Shown: positions 40,011 through 49,077, numbered from the stretch's first letter. The stretch is 59,795 nucleotides of DNA from Bacteroidales bacterium (GCA_017544265.1 JAFYEM010000043.1:1-59795), one strand, 5' to 3'. Numbers and translations: made by a program. The notes: generated by a model not told the origin, from the sequence alone.

Positions 40011-41078
40011 TCAGCCGATAAGCGCTTTCATCTGGGGCAACTTAGAGAGTGCGGACTTGAACAGCGCCACCTGGTTGCGGGTGCGGACGAGGTTGTGTCC
40101 AGGATATTTAATCTTGTAATAAGTATCGCCGTTGATGTAATCCGCAAAGAAGCGCACCGCCTGCATATAGGGGAAAAGCAGCGCCGCAAATGGCAGATTC
40201 TCCCGTTCAACACTGGTCAGGAAGGAGGACGCTGATTCCAGGTAACCCTTGGAGAAGGCTTCAAATATGTCCATGCGGAAGTCCACCTTATCCACCGCCG
40301 GATCGTCTTCGGCCACGGTGTTGGCGGCGGTGCGAAGGAAATCCCCGAAATCAGAGAACACATAGCTCGGCATCACAGTGTCAAGGTCTATGACGCAGAG
40401 CACATTGCCATCCGAATCGAACATCATGTTGTTCACCTTGGTGTCGCAGTGGCAGATACGCTTGGGCAGTTTGCCCTCGCGGTGCAGTCTTTCCGCCTTG
40501 CACATCTCCTCTTCATAAGGAAGCAGGAAGTCCAGAATTTCGCGAACCTCTTTCTCGGCCATGCGGCCCGCCCTGTCTGCTGCTACAGCCTCGCGCAGCT
40601 GACGGGCACGCAGCTCCATGTTATGGAAATCCGGTATGGTTTCGCCGAGTTTGTCCGGGATGTCCGCAAGCATAGCCTCGAAGTTGCCGAAGGCCTTACC
40701 GCAGAAATAGGAATATTCGGGAGTGACAGCCTCATAGGTATAGGCATCGGGAATGAACACCATCACCCTCCAGTATTTGCCGTCCACCTCGACATAGGTT
40801 TTGCCGTCCTCCCTGGAGGGCACGAAACTGAGCACCTTGCGGTCTATGTCGCACTCCCCCGCCGCCTCCAGTTTCCTGCGGATATGCCTTGTAACCGCCT
40901 CGATGTTGTTCTGAAGCAGGTCCACATCCCGGAAAATGGCGTTATTGACCCTCTGGAGCACATAGTCGTGGGGGCCGTCGGTATGGACCTTGAAAGTCTC
41001 GTTGATAAGACCGTTTCCGAGCGGCTTCACCTCCAGCACCTTGCCCTCTATGGCAAACTTTTCAACTATTTCTTTCAT
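40011..41078 (-). CDS. Aminoglycoside-phosphotransferase-fold sugar kinase, NahK-like
   Basis: A 355-residue cytoplasmic kinase of the APH fold, resembling N-acetylhexosamine 1-kinase (NahK). Visible motifs: the N-terminal LGNGLINETFKV (nucleotide-binding loop), YVLQRVNNAIF, the catalytic HCDTKVNNMMFD (Brenner-type HxDxxxxN) and the metal site VIDLDTVMPSYVFSDFGDFL. NahK makes GalNAc-1-P or GlcNAc-1-P from the free sugar. It is the last gene of the eight-gene minus-strand run and lies 12 bases after the GH109 gene, whose product would release GalNAc, so a GalNAc salvage role is well supported by context. Confidence 0.8.
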   Translation of the reverse strand: MKEIVEKFAIEGKVLEVKPLGNGLINETFKVHTDGPHDYVLQRVNNAIFRDVDLLQNNIEAVTRHIRRKLEAAGECDIDRKVLSFVPSREDGKTYVEVDGKYWRVMVFIPDAYTYEAVTPEYSYFCGKAFGNFEAMLADIPDKLGETIPDFHNMELRARQLREAVAADRAGRMAEKEVREILDFLLPYEEEMCKAERLHREGKLPKRICHCDTKVNNMMFDSDGNVLCVIDLDTVMPSYVFSDFGDFLRTAANTVAEDDPAVDKVDFRMDIFEAFSKGYLESASSFLTSVERENLPFAALLFPYMQAVRFFADYINGDTYYKIKYPGHNLVRTRNQVALFKSALSKLPQMKALIG

Positions 41079-41090
41079 ACTGCAATGAAA

Positions 41091-42458
41091 TTAGAAGGCG
41101 TAACTGAATCCCTTGACCACATCCCAGCTTCCGCGCGTGAAATCAGGCACTTCCACGGGAGCGCAACCATTCTCGATGGAGATGCGCGAGAGTTCGCCGA
41201 TGCAGCACCACTCCGCGAGGTCATAGACATCCATATCCAGCGGAAGGCCCTTGTGCAGGCAGTAAATCAGGCGGTAGTCCATAATGAAGTCCATGCCTCC
41301 GTGACCGCCGACGATTTTGGCGAGTTCCTCAAGCTCGGGCGTAAGGATTTCGGGACGGTGCCCGTCGAGAAGCGCGTCGAGAGAAGCACCTTGATAGACA
41401 ATTTCACCGTCGAGGTTTTCGAAATTGATTTCGCCCCCGGCGGCCTGGCCGAGGCAGACCTGCTCTACAGGATACTTACCCACATAGCCCGAAGTTCCGA
41501 CAAGCTGGTACATCCTGGTATATGGACGCGGCGTCATCACATCGTGCTCGATAAGGATGGTCTTGCCCTTTTCGGTGCGGATCATCGTGGAAGTCTGGTC
41601 ACCGTTGGCAAAGTCGGTGCAAGGCTTTCCAGTGCGCTTTTCGACAAGCTTGGGACCATTGAACGGGTCAGTATCCATGGCGACCAGGGTCTTCATCCTG
41701 TCACCGCGATGGATATTCAGAGCCTGGCAGACAGGGCCCATTCCGTGGGTCGCATAGACATCGCCGCGATGCTTCTGGTTATAGTCCAGACGCCAGTTGT
41801 TCCAGTAGTAGTCCCAGAACGGGTCCAGATTGTGGCAGTAGGCGCCTTCGGCGTGGATAATGTCTCCGAGGAGGCCTTCCCTGGCGAGCTGCAATCCTGC
41901 GAGTTCGAAGAAGTCATAGACACAGTTCTCCAGCATCATGCAGTGCTTCCTGGTCTTCTCGGACATGTTGATAAGGTCCCAGCAGTCCTTCAGGGTGGGA
42001 GCCGCGGGAACTTCCACAGCCACATGGTGGCCGCATTCCATGGCATAGAGCGCGAGCGGAACGTGGCTCAGCCAGTCGGTGCAAATATAGACCAGGTCCA
42101 CATTCTCAAGCTCGCAGAGGCTCTTCCAGCCATCTTCACCGCTGAAGCCCTCGGGGCGCGGTCGTCCCATGCTCTCGATATAGTTCTGGACAGCTTCAGT
42201 CCTTTCGGGGACTATGTCGCAAACGGCCACGACCTTGGTGCCGGGCAGGTACATGAAGCGCGGAATGGCGCTGCTGCCCCTCATGCCCAGACCTATGATG
42301 CCGATATGGACAGTGTCTATCGGCTCGGCTGCGAAGCCGAGCATGCTCTCTGCGCCGGCAGGCCGGGGAGGAATCTTGGTCTTGATGACCTTGGAGGCAC
42401 TGCTGCAGGAAGAAATCAGCAACGCAACAGTAAGGATAGCAAATAGTGTCTTTTTCAT
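41091..42458 (-). CDS. GH109-like exo-glycosidase, NAD-dependent lipoprotein
   Basis: A 455-residue lipoprotein (lipobox LISSC, Cys18) of the Gfo/Idh/MocA superfamily. The Rossmann motif GIIGLGMRGSSAI binds NAD(H). The features EVPAAPTLKDCW, HNLDPFWDYYWNNWRLDYN, THGMGPVCQALNIHRGDRM and the C-terminal DFTRGSWD are those of GH109 alpha-N-acetylgalactosaminidases, which hydrolyse terminal alpha-GalNAc by an NAD-dependent redox-elimination mechanism. GH109 enzymes act on mucin-type glycans and blood-group A epitopes. The ATG overlaps the gcvPB stop by four bases (ATGA), so it is coupled to the glycine cleavage genes, and the NahK-like kinase gene follows. Confidence 0.85.
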   Translation of the reverse strand: MKKTLFAILTVALLISSCSSASKVIKTKIPPRPAGAESMLGFAAEPIDTVHIGIIGLGMRGSSAIPRFMYLPGTKVVAVCDIVPERTEAVQNYIESMGRPRPEGFSGEDGWKSLCELENVDLVYICTDWLSHVPLALYAMECGHHVAVEVPAAPTLKDCWDLINMSEKTRKHCMMLENCVYDFFELAGLQLAREGLLGDIIHAEGAYCHNLDPFWDYYWNNWRLDYNQKHRGDVYATHGMGPVCQALNIHRGDRMKTLVAMDTDPFNGPKLVEKRTGKPCTDFANGDQTSTMIRTEKGKTILIEHDVMTPRPYTRMYQLVGTSGYVGKYPVEQVCLGQAAGGEINFENLDGEIVYQGASLDALLDGHRPEILTPELEELAKIVGGHGGMDFIMDYRLIYCLHKGLPLDMDVYDLAEWCCIGELSRISIENGCAPVEVPDFTRGSWDVVKGFSYAF

Positions 42459-43915
42459 AGTGTGGTAAACTTTAAAATCGGATTTCTTGCAGCCGCTGTT
42501 TCATCCGGCCGGCGTACCGGAGTATTGTGAGGAGCGTCCTGAAGTATACGCGGGTCCTCGGCCGCCTCCGCGGCGATTTTGCGCATGACCTCTATGAAAG
42601 CGTCCAGAGTCTGCCTGGATTCCGTCTCCGTGGGCTCTATCATAAGCGCCTGGTGGAACAGCAGCGGGAAATAGATGGTCGGGGCGTGGAAACCATAGTC
42701 CAGCAACCTCTTCGCTACATCCAGGGTCGTGGCTCCGTGGACGTCGTCATGAGCCCCGTCATCAATCAGTCCGTCGAAGACGAACTCATGCTTGCAGACA
42801 CCTTCGATGGGGAGCTTATAGACATCCTTCAGGCTCTCCTTTATATAGTTCGCGCCGAGAACGGACAACTGCCCTACAGCCTTCAGATTCTCCTTTCCGA
42901 GCATCTTGATATAGGCGTCGGCACGCAGGATGACTCCGAAATTGCCCATGAAAGCGGAGACTTTTCCAGCGGAAGTATCACTGTCAGTAACTATATGGAA
43001 CTTATTGTCCCTCAGCACAACTCTCGGCAGCGGAAGGAACTTCTCAAGATGCGCTGCGACACCCACCGGACCGCTGCCCGGACCGCCGCCGCCATGAGGA
43101 GTGGAGAAAGTCTTGTGAAGGTTCAGGTGCATTATGTCGAAGCCCATGTCGCCGGGACGCACCATACCCATGAGGGGATTCATGTTCGCCCCGTCATAGT
43201 AGAGAAGGCCGCCGGCCCCGTGGACCAGAGAGGCGATTTCCCTGATTTCCCTCTCGAAGAGCCCCAGAGTATTCGGATTGGTCATCATAATACCGGCGAC
43301 AGAGCTGTCCAGCAGGGGTTTCAGATCCTCAATGTCTATCCTGCCGTCCGGCTTGGACTTGACCACGACCACCTGCAGGCCGCATACGGCTGCCGATGCA
43401 GGATTGGTGCCGTGGGCGCTGTCCGGGACTATCACCTTGACACGGGCGTCATCGCCGCGGGAACGATGATAGGCACGCATGACCATCAGACCGGTCAGTT
43501 CCCCGTGCGCACCGGCGCATGGATTGAATGTGAAGGCCGAAAGGCCCGTGATGGCCTTCAGGGCCTGCTCGGTTTCATAATAGACCTCGAGCACTCCCTG
43601 AATGCTCTCTTCGTCCTGAAGCGGATGGATGGCGGCAAATGCAGGCAGCGCGGCAATCTCCTCGTTTATCTTGGGATTGTACTTCATGGTGCAGCTGCCG
43701 AGCGGATAGAAACCTGTGTCCACGCCGAAATTCATCTGCGAGAGATTGGTATAGTGGCGCACTACGTCGGCCTCGCTCACCTGCGGAAGGGCTGGTCTGT
43801 CCTTTCGCAGCTGCCCTGCAGGCAGTTCTGTCCTGGGGAAGCGGTTCTTCGGAAGCGAATATCCCTTGCGCCCCGGGGCGGACAGTTCAAAAATCAGTTT
43901 ATCGTAGTATTTCAT
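42455..43915 (-). CDS. gcvPB: Glycine dehydrogenase (decarboxylating) subunit 2
   Basis: A 486-residue PLP protein forming, with GcvPA, the P-protein of the glycine cleavage system. The PLP-binding Lys268 is in HLNLHKTFSTPHGGGGPG, preceded by YYDGANMNPLMG. It decarboxylates glycine and passes the aminomethyl group to lipoyl-GcvH. Split P-protein genes are usual in Bacteroidota. The gene overlaps gcvPA by four bases upstream and the GH109 gene by four bases downstream. Confidence 0.97.
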   Translation of the reverse strand: MKYYDKLIFELSAPGRKGYSLPKNRFPRTELPAGQLRKDRPALPQVSEADVVRHYTNLSQMNFGVDTGFYPLGSCTMKYNPKINEEIAALPAFAAIHPLQDEESIQGVLEVYYETEQALKAITGLSAFTFNPCAGAHGELTGLMVMRAYHRSRGDDARVKVIVPDSAHGTNPASAAVCGLQVVVVKSKPDGRIDIEDLKPLLDSSVAGIMMTNPNTLGLFEREIREIASLVHGAGGLLYYDGANMNPLMGMVRPGDMGFDIMHLNLHKTFSTPHGGGGPGSGPVGVAAHLEKFLPLPRVVLRDNKFHIVTDSDTSAGKVSAFMGNFGVILRADAYIKMLGKENLKAVGQLSVLGANYIKESLKDVYKLPIEGVCKHEFVFDGLIDDGAHDDVHGATTLDVAKRLLDYGFHAPTIYFPLLFHQALMIEPTETESRQTLDAFIEVMRKIAAEAAEDPRILQDAPHNTPVRRPDETAAARNPILKFTTL

Positions 43916-45246
43916 AGCTCCGCCTCCTTCACTGCTTTAACAAGTTCGTCAATTTCCTCGCGGCTGCGCTTTTCCGTGGCGCAGAATAGGGAGAATCCCT
44001 CCTCTGAAGGCAGCGCCGCGAATAAGCCCTTATCCAACAGCGCCTTGTGCAGTTTCATGGCATCTCCTTTGGGCCTGAGGGCAAATTCCTTGAGGAACGG
44101 TTTTCCGGGATTCGGATCTTCGAACCGGCCGGTAGATAGAAGTCCGTCCTTGAGATAGTGGGCGGCGTCGGAAGAGAGTTCATTTACTTCCTGAAGGCCC
44201 TGAGGGCCCATCAGTGAGAGATAGACCGTCACGAAGAGCGCCATCAGCGACTGGTTGGAGCAAATATTGGAAGTCGCCTTTTCACGCCTTATGTGCTGCT
44301 CCCTCGCCTGGAGGGTGAGCACGAAAGAGCGCCGACCTTCGCGGTCTGTGGTCTGACCGACGATGCGTCCGGGCATCTTCCTGAGGAGTTCGCTTCTGAC
44401 CGCCATGAAGCCCACGTACGGCCCGCCGTAAGTAAGCGGAATGCCGAGGCTCTGGCCGTCTCCTACAGCAATGTCAGCACCGTCTTCCCCAGGAGTGCGC
44501 AGTACACCGAGGGCAGAAGGATCGCAGTATTCAATCATGAGCCCCTTGCCTTCGTGGATGAGCCCGGCAAAGCCGCTGTGGTCTTCGATAATTCCCAGGC
44601 GGTTCACCTGCGGCACGACTATCGCCGCCACATCCCCCGCCGCCAGGGCGGCCCTGAGGCAGTTCGGGCAGGTCTGACCGCCCATAACGGGCACATACCC
44701 GAGGGGAACACCGTGGAAAGAGGCGTAGGTTTCGATTACCTTGCGGACCTGGGGCAGCAGGCCTTCGGAAAGAAGCACCTTGTCCTTGCCCCGGACAGCC
44801 GAAGCCGCCATCATCACCGCCTCAGCCGCTGCGGTCGGACCGTCATAGAGGGAGGCATTGGAAACGTCCAGCCCGGTAAGGGCGCAGATCATGCTCTGAT
44901 ACTCGAAGATATAGCGCAAGGTTCCCTGGGAAATCTCGCACTGGTACGGAGTGTAGGCTGTCAGGAATTCAGAGCGGGAGAGGATGTACGGCACGACTGA
45001 AGGAGTATAATGGTCGTATGCTCCCTGTCCCACAAACACCTTCAGGGGCACATTTCTGGACGCAAGCGCCTCGAAATGGTTTCTGACTTCCTGTTCGGAA
45101 AGAGCCTCGGGGAGGTCATACTCCCCCTTGAAGAGGCAATCCTCCGGGACGTCGGAATACAGTTCGTCCAGGGACTTGACTCCGATGCGCTCCAGCATTG
45201 CCCTGATATCTTCCCCGGTATGGGGAAAATATGCAAACGACGACAT
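43912..45246 (-). CDS. gcvPA: Glycine dehydrogenase (decarboxylating) subunit 1
   Basis: A 444-residue partner of GcvPB. Characteristic segments are FAYFPHTGEDIRAMLERIGV at the N terminus, GAYDHYTPSVVPYILSRSEF, YEYQS-like FEYQSMICALTGLDVSNAS and the C-terminal NELSSDAAHYLKDGL. It is catalytically silent by itself and completes the active site of the heterotetramer. It starts five bases after gcvH and overlaps gcvPB by four bases. Confidence 0.97.
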   Translation of the reverse strand: MSSFAYFPHTGEDIRAMLERIGVKSLDELYSDVPEDCLFKGEYDLPEALSEQEVRNHFEALASRNVPLKVFVGQGAYDHYTPSVVPYILSRSEFLTAYTPYQCEISQGTLRYIFEYQSMICALTGLDVSNASLYDGPTAAAEAVMMAASAVRGKDKVLLSEGLLPQVRKVIETYASFHGVPLGYVPVMGGQTCPNCLRAALAAGDVAAIVVPQVNRLGIIEDHSGFAGLIHEGKGLMIEYCDPSALGVLRTPGEDGADIAVGDGQSLGIPLTYGGPYVGFMAVRSELLRKMPGRIVGQTTDREGRRSFVLTLQAREQHIRREKATSNICSNQSLMALFVTVYLSLMGPQGLQEVNELSSDAAHYLKDGLLSTGRFEDPNPGKPFLKEFALRPKGDAMKLHKALLDKGLFAALPSEEGFSLFCATEKRSREEIDELVKAVKEAEL

Positions 45247-45251
45247 ATCTG

Positions 45252-45629
45252 TTATCCTATGAGTTTGCGGTAACCGTCGGCGTCAAGAAGATCCTCGAGT
45301 TCCGTAGGGTCAGACATTTCAATCTTTATGAGGAATGCGGCATAGGCATCTTCATTGACCTTCTCAGGGGCGTCCAGAAGCTGCTCGTCGACTTCCACCA
45401 CCTTGCCTGAAACCGGGCAGTAAAGGTCGCTGGAAGCCTTCACGCTCTCAAGCGCGCCGAACACGTCGCCTTTTTCGAATTCATCGCCCACCTCGGGGAT
45501 ATCCACATAGGTGATGTCTCCCATCTCGGCTTGTGCAAAATCGGAAACACCGATAATCGCAACATTGCCGTCCACTTTTACCCATTCGTGTGACTCCGCA
45601 TAGAGGAGTCCGTCAATAACCTTGCTCAT
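45252..45629 (-). CDS. gcvH: Glycine cleavage system H protein
   Basis: A 125-residue lipoyl carrier. The lipoylation site is Lys64 in FGALESVKASSDLYCPVSG, within the hammerhead fold, and the N-terminal YAESHEWVKVDGNVAIIGVS is canonical. It shuttles the aminomethyl group between P and T proteins. It lies three bases after gcvT and five bases before gcvPA. The lipoate ligase two genes upstream probably loads it. Confidence 0.97.
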   Translation of the reverse strand: MSKVIDGLLYAESHEWVKVDGNVAIIGVSDFAQAEMGDITYVDIPEVGDEFEKGDVFGALESVKASSDLYCPVSGKVVEVDEQLLDAPEKVNEDAYAAFLIKIEMSDPTELEDLLDADGYRKLIG

Positions 45630-45632
45630 AAC

Positions 45633-46718
45633 TTATTTTTTATAATTGGTTTGATAAAATCTTTTCTTCACAACGGTCGCTGGAAATACCTTGTTGCGGA
45701 TGCGCACCTGCAGTTCTGTCCCGAGTGCGGATACCGCCTTGTCCACAAGGGCGAAGCAGATGCTCTTGTCCTGGGAAATGGACCTGTAGCCCGTGGTAAC
45801 TTCGCCTGCCGGGGTGCCGTCGGGCAGTTCCACGGCATAACCGCTGCGCGGAATGGCCCTGTCATGCACTTCCAGCCCGACAAGCTTGCGCACGATTGCG
45901 CCGGCCTTCTGGGCGACGATGGCTTCCCTGCCTATGAATTCTGCCTTTTCCAGATTGCAGAACATGGACAGGCCGGCCATCACCGGAGAGATCCCGGCAC
46001 TTAGTTCATGTCCGTACAGAGGCAGGCCGGCCTCGAAGCGGAGGGTGTCCCGGCAGCCGAGACCGCAGGGCGCGACTCCCGACTCAATCAACGCATCCCA
46101 CATCCGGCAGATGGCCTCCGGAGCGGCATAGACCTCGAATCCGTCTTCGCCGGTGTAGCCGGTACGGCTGACTATTACGCCATCCTTCACCATAAAGGAA
46201 TAGAAGCCCAGGGAGGAGCCGTCAATTCCCAGCACCCTGCCGAGAACTTCCTCTGAACGAGGGCCCTGGAGGGCGATCTGGCCCCATTTCTCAGACTGGT
46301 TGTCAATAATTACGCCATACTTCCCTTTCTGCGAGCGTATCCACTCGTCGTCTTTTGCGATGTTCGCGGCATTCACCACAAGCAGGAAACTCTCAGGGGC
46401 AAGCCGGTACACCAGAAGGTCATCGACCACACCTCCGTCCGGATACAGCAGCATCCCGTAGAGTATCTTCCCACATTCGAGCGAAGCAGCGTCACCCGTG
46501 AAAATATGATTCACGAAAGCCGCTGCATCCGCACCGCTGACGAAAATCTCGCCCATGTGCGAAACGTCGAAAACTCCGCACTCATGCCGCACGGCATTAT
46601 GTTCATCCGCAATACCGGAATACTGGATGGGCATATCGTAACCCGCGAAGGGGCTCATCTTGGCGCCGAGCGCCAGGTGTCTTGAATGGAGACAGGTCTC
46701 CAGAATGGTCTCACTCAT
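45633..46718 (-). CDS. gcvT: Glycine cleavage system T protein (aminomethyltransferase)
   Basis: A 361-residue tetrahydrofolate-dependent enzyme that releases ammonia and 5,10-methylene-THF from aminomethyl-GcvH. Typical segments: LGAKMSPFAGYDMPIQYSGI, GVFDVSHMGEIFVSG, SRTGYTGEDGFEVYA and CGLGCRDTLRFEAGLPLYGH. It overlaps the end of the lipoate ligase gene by eight bases and precedes gcvH by three bases. Confidence 0.97.
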   Translation of the reverse strand: MSETILETCLHSRHLALGAKMSPFAGYDMPIQYSGIADEHNAVRHECGVFDVSHMGEIFVSGADAAAFVNHIFTGDAASLECGKILYGMLLYPDGGVVDDLLVYRLAPESFLLVVNAANIAKDDEWIRSQKGKYGVIIDNQSEKWGQIALQGPRSEEVLGRVLGIDGSSLGFYSFMVKDGVIVSRTGYTGEDGFEVYAAPEAICRMWDALIESGVAPCGLGCRDTLRFEAGLPLYGHELSAGISPVMAGLSMFCNLEKAEFIGREAIVAQKAGAIVRKLVGLEVHDRAIPRSGYAVELPDGTPAGEVTTGYRSISQDKSICFALVDKAVSALGTELQVRIRNKVFPATVVKKRFYQTNYKK

Positions 46719-47736
46719 TTGAATAGAGGTTTTTTACAAAAGTAGCAGTGTCAATATTTTTAAAGTAATCATTCAGATAAAACCCTTCAAGAGCCTCACT
46801 CACATTGATTTCATTGTCTATGATACCACACAGACGGCGGTTTATCTCGGGCTGCGCCCCGTCGGCAATCACAAAATAATCCCCGTCAATGCGGACGCTG
46901 CGGATACGCCTGTCCTCCTCAAGTTCCAGATGCACATTATACTGCCCGGAATTCTCCACCCTGAACGAGGCCTCCCTGCCGTGCACCCCAGCCCTTCCTG
47001 CGAGAAAGTCCCTGTCGCGGTAACTCATGGCAATGGCCTCAATTTCCTTTACTGCAGCGGCGCCGAGTATGATATTTCCGTCATTGAAAAGCGCCCTGTG
47101 AAGATGTGCTCCGAAACGCTCCAGCGTCCAGCCGGGAAGCAGTTCTGAAAGGTTCCTCACCCGGCTCCGGACCGATGGGACAGCTTTGAATCTTGCCTTG
47201 GAAGGCCTCAGAGCCTTTTCCATAGCCGCGAAATCAGTGTCGAACAGCATCGTGCCGTGGACTATTCCGGCTGTGGGTGTCACGAAAAACGCATTGCCGG
47301 AGACCTTGCCGCCGCCAGCGAGAATGTCATTGCGGCCGGACACCACCGCATCAACCCCGGCGCTGCGAAGAGCGCCGCATACGTCGTCCATAAACGATGA
47401 AAACACTTCTTCCACACCCGCGACCGGGCATATCGCCGAAATCATGATATTTCCCGCGTCCGCATAGACACAGCCGCCGCCGCTTTTGCGCCGCTGCATG
47501 TCTATCCCAGCTGCCTCGCAGTACGGGATGTCTATCTCGGCTGCGGGATCCTGATTACGGCCGTAGATAACCGTGGGGGGCACACTCCACAGGAAACCGG
47601 CGCGTTCCCCTGAAGGAATTATCTCCGCGGCATGACGTGCTGCATACTCCTCAGCGGCGAGATAGAAACACAGCATCCGGCCTGTTTCGACGCAGCGGAG
47701 CGACTCCGCGGATATGTCCAGTTTCAGGTTCAGCAT
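46711..47736 (-). CDS. Lipoate-protein ligase, operon-specific
   Basis: A 341-residue LplA-type ligase. Diagnostic motifs are RRKSGGGCVYADAGN (residues about 81-95), GRNDILAGGGKVSGNAFF and GTMLFDTD, which form the lipoyl-AMP site; the C-terminal accessory domain (YRDRDFLAGRAGVHGREASF) is also recognisable. It attaches scavenged lipoate to lipoyl domains, here most likely GcvH. It overlaps the arginase-like gene by seven bases and gcvT by eight bases. Presence of a dedicated ligase suggests dependence on external lipoate for glycine cleavage. Confidence 0.88.
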   Translation of the reverse strand: MLNLKLDISAESLRCVETGRMLCFYLAAEEYAARHAAEIIPSGERAGFLWSVPPTVIYGRNQDPAAEIDIPYCEAAGIDMQRRKSGGGCVYADAGNIMISAICPVAGVEEVFSSFMDDVCGALRSAGVDAVVSGRNDILAGGGKVSGNAFFVTPTAGIVHGTMLFDTDFAAMEKALRPSKARFKAVPSVRSRVRNLSELLPGWTLERFGAHLHRALFNDGNIILGAAAVKEIEAIAMSYRDRDFLAGRAGVHGREASFRVENSGQYNVHLELEEDRRIRSVRIDGDYFVIADGAQPEINRRLCGIIDNEINVSEALEGFYLNDYFKNIDTATFVKNLYSNE

Positions 47737-48422
47737 CCCAACAATTCTTCGCTAATAAAGCGCATCAGTTCCATATTGGTTCTCAGGTTCAGTCCGAAAT
47801 CTTCTTCCCGGCCGCCTTTTGCGCGGGAAATCTCCCCGCATACGTCAACCGCAACTATTTCCCCGGCTTCCTCCCTGACTGCAAGCAGCGCATCTTTCAC
47901 GTCATTCAGCGTGAATTCTCCCTGCGACCAGTCGGTCCTGGCATAATCCCGGGACATTATGTCCTTGTCCAGGGAAATATAAACGCGACCGGAGCCACGG
48001 ACTTCCTTCCTCAGCGAGGGAATGTCCCTCAGACAGCCCTCAGGGCCGAAGATGACCACTTTCTCAAGCAGCGGATTGCCGATTGCCCCTGCCCAGCTTC
48101 CACAGCTGAGCATCCCGGGGAATTCCGGCTCCTGATTGTCCGGATGGTTGTCCAGAAGCACCATGGTGAATGGACCGTCATAAAGCATTTCAGCGAGAAG
48201 GGCTGAAAGGTAGTGATAGTCCCCGCTGTCTATGAACCGGAGTTTCTCTTCAGAGTACGGGGCCAGTTCCCTGCGGAGAATCATGCCGGAGTCTTCCCCG
48301 AGGTAACACGAGGTTCCCTCCAGCTTTCTCAGATCCAGCATCACATAGTCTTTACTCGCGGCGTCGAGCGCGGATGCAAAGGCTTCTTCCCGGTACACTC
48401 CGGACAGGTCGATTATCAGCAT
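47730..48422 (-). CDS. Arginase/ureohydrolase-family protein
   Basis: A 230-residue protein of the ureohydrolase fold, shorter than arginases (about 300). Metal-site motifs are present in altered form: DSGDYHYLSALLAE, LLDNHPDNQ (DxHxD-like) and SLDKDIM (DxD). The C-terminal VAVDVCGEI supplies the late acid. Family members hydrolyse arginine, agmatine, formiminoglutamate or guanidino compounds, releasing urea or related products. It is the first gene of the glycine cleavage run, with its promoter at 48440-48471. A nitrogen-releasing reaction beside glycine cleavage is plausible, but the substrate is unknown. Confidence 0.7.
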   Translation of the reverse strand: MLIIDLSGVYREEAFASALDAASKDYVMLDLRKLEGTSCYLGEDSGMILRRELAPYSEEKLRFIDSGDYHYLSALLAEMLYDGPFTMVLLDNHPDNQEPEFPGMLSCGSWAGAIGNPLLEKVVIFGPEGCLRDIPSLRKEVRGSGRVYISLDKDIMSRDYARTDWSQGEFTLNDVKDALLAVREEAGEIVAVDVCGEISRAKGGREEDFGLNLRTNMELMRFISEELLGC

Positions 48423-48439
48423 AGCATTATAATAACTTG

Positions 48440-48471
48440 TAAATATAGGCAGAATATTCTGTCTTTACAAG
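48440..48471 (-). promoter_or_regulatory. Promoter of the arginase-lplA-gcv-GH109-nahK operon
   Basis: Minus strand: CTTG (48471-48468), 20 bases, TATATTTA (48447-48440). A perfect palindrome fills the spacer. Confidence 0.65.
48450..48461. promoter_or_regulatory. Palindrome CAGAATATTCTG between -33 and -7 (operator candidate)
   Basis: A perfect 12-bp inverted repeat occupies the promoter spacer of the glycine cleavage run, where a bound protein would block or bend the promoter. The regulator is unknown. Confidence 0.5.
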
Positions 48472-48623
48472 CACTACCCGCTCGCGCGAAGAAAAATCTT
48501 CATTTTTGCGACTCCGATATTTGTTTTTATTTAAATGATTGATTTATAGAAGATACAACAATTTTGTTAAGCAATATAACAAATTAGTTAATATTGATAT
48601 TCGATAAAATCGGAGATAAAAAA

Positions 48624-48649
48624 TTCCCCGGAACCGAGGTGCCGGGGAA
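48624..48649 (-). terminator. Terminator of the DUF4332 gene
   Basis: Minus strand: TTCCCCGG and CCGGGGAA form a perfect 8-bp stem around 10 bases, followed by TTTTTT. The rest of 48472-48623 is AT-rich, with the weak inverted repeat CAATAT/ATATTG and no gene. Confidence 0.88.
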
Positions 48650-48669
48650 TAAAAGCCGGGTATAAAAAC

Positions 48670-49077
48670 TTAGTAAGTGACCACGGGAGGAAGAGCCTTC
48701 GCTGCGTCGATGAAACGCTGGAGTTCAGCCTCGGTGGGGACCCTGCGGGTAAGGTGTTTTGCCTCGTTTACCTCGAGCATCTTCTTCGCCAGATTGTCCG
48801 CCCTGCGGGTTGCGAATTCCTTGACGGTATCCACACCGGCAGCTTCGAGAAGTTCAGCGAACTGGGGGCCGACTCCCTTCACGCGGAAAAGGTCTGCATG
48901 GTTAACCCAGGTAAGGATGAGTTTGCCGGAGATTCCGGTCTCTTCTTCCAGAGCTTTGCGGCACTTGGGACATGCACCCCTTTCGAGGAGCTGATCCACA
49001 GTTACGATGCCAGCGGCAATGAGTTTCTCGCCATAAGCGGCGCCGATACCCTGAATGTCAACAATCTTGTAGGTCAT
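48670..49077 (-). CDS. DUF4332 (helix-hairpin-helix) protein
   Basis: A 135-residue protein of two helix-hairpin-helix pairs: IQGIGAAYGEKLIAAGIVTV (residues 9-28) and VKGVGPQFAELLEAAGVDTV (about 66-85), followed by TRRADNLAKKMLEVN. The second HhH resembles those of DNA-repair proteins and topoisomerases and can bind DNA or RNA without sequence preference. A CPKC pair (residues 36-39) is an unexpected feature that might bind metal if another pair exists in a partner. Single gene with its own promoter and terminator. Confidence 0.85.
   Translation of the reverse strand: MTYKIVDIQGIGAAYGEKLIAAGIVTVDQLLERGACPKCRKALEEETGISGKLILTWVNHADLFRVKGVGPQFAELLEAAGVDTVKEFATRRADNLAKKMLEVNEAKHLTRRVPTEAELQRFIDAAKALPPVVTY

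Noticed and set aside
40449-42446. A 665-codon plus-strand ORF
   Set aside because: It is antisense to NahK-like and GH109 genes, both with clear catalytic motifs; it is a compositional shadow.
42527-44158. A 543-codon plus-strand ORF
   Set aside because: It is antisense to gcvPB/gcvPA and shows no domain; rejected for the same reason.
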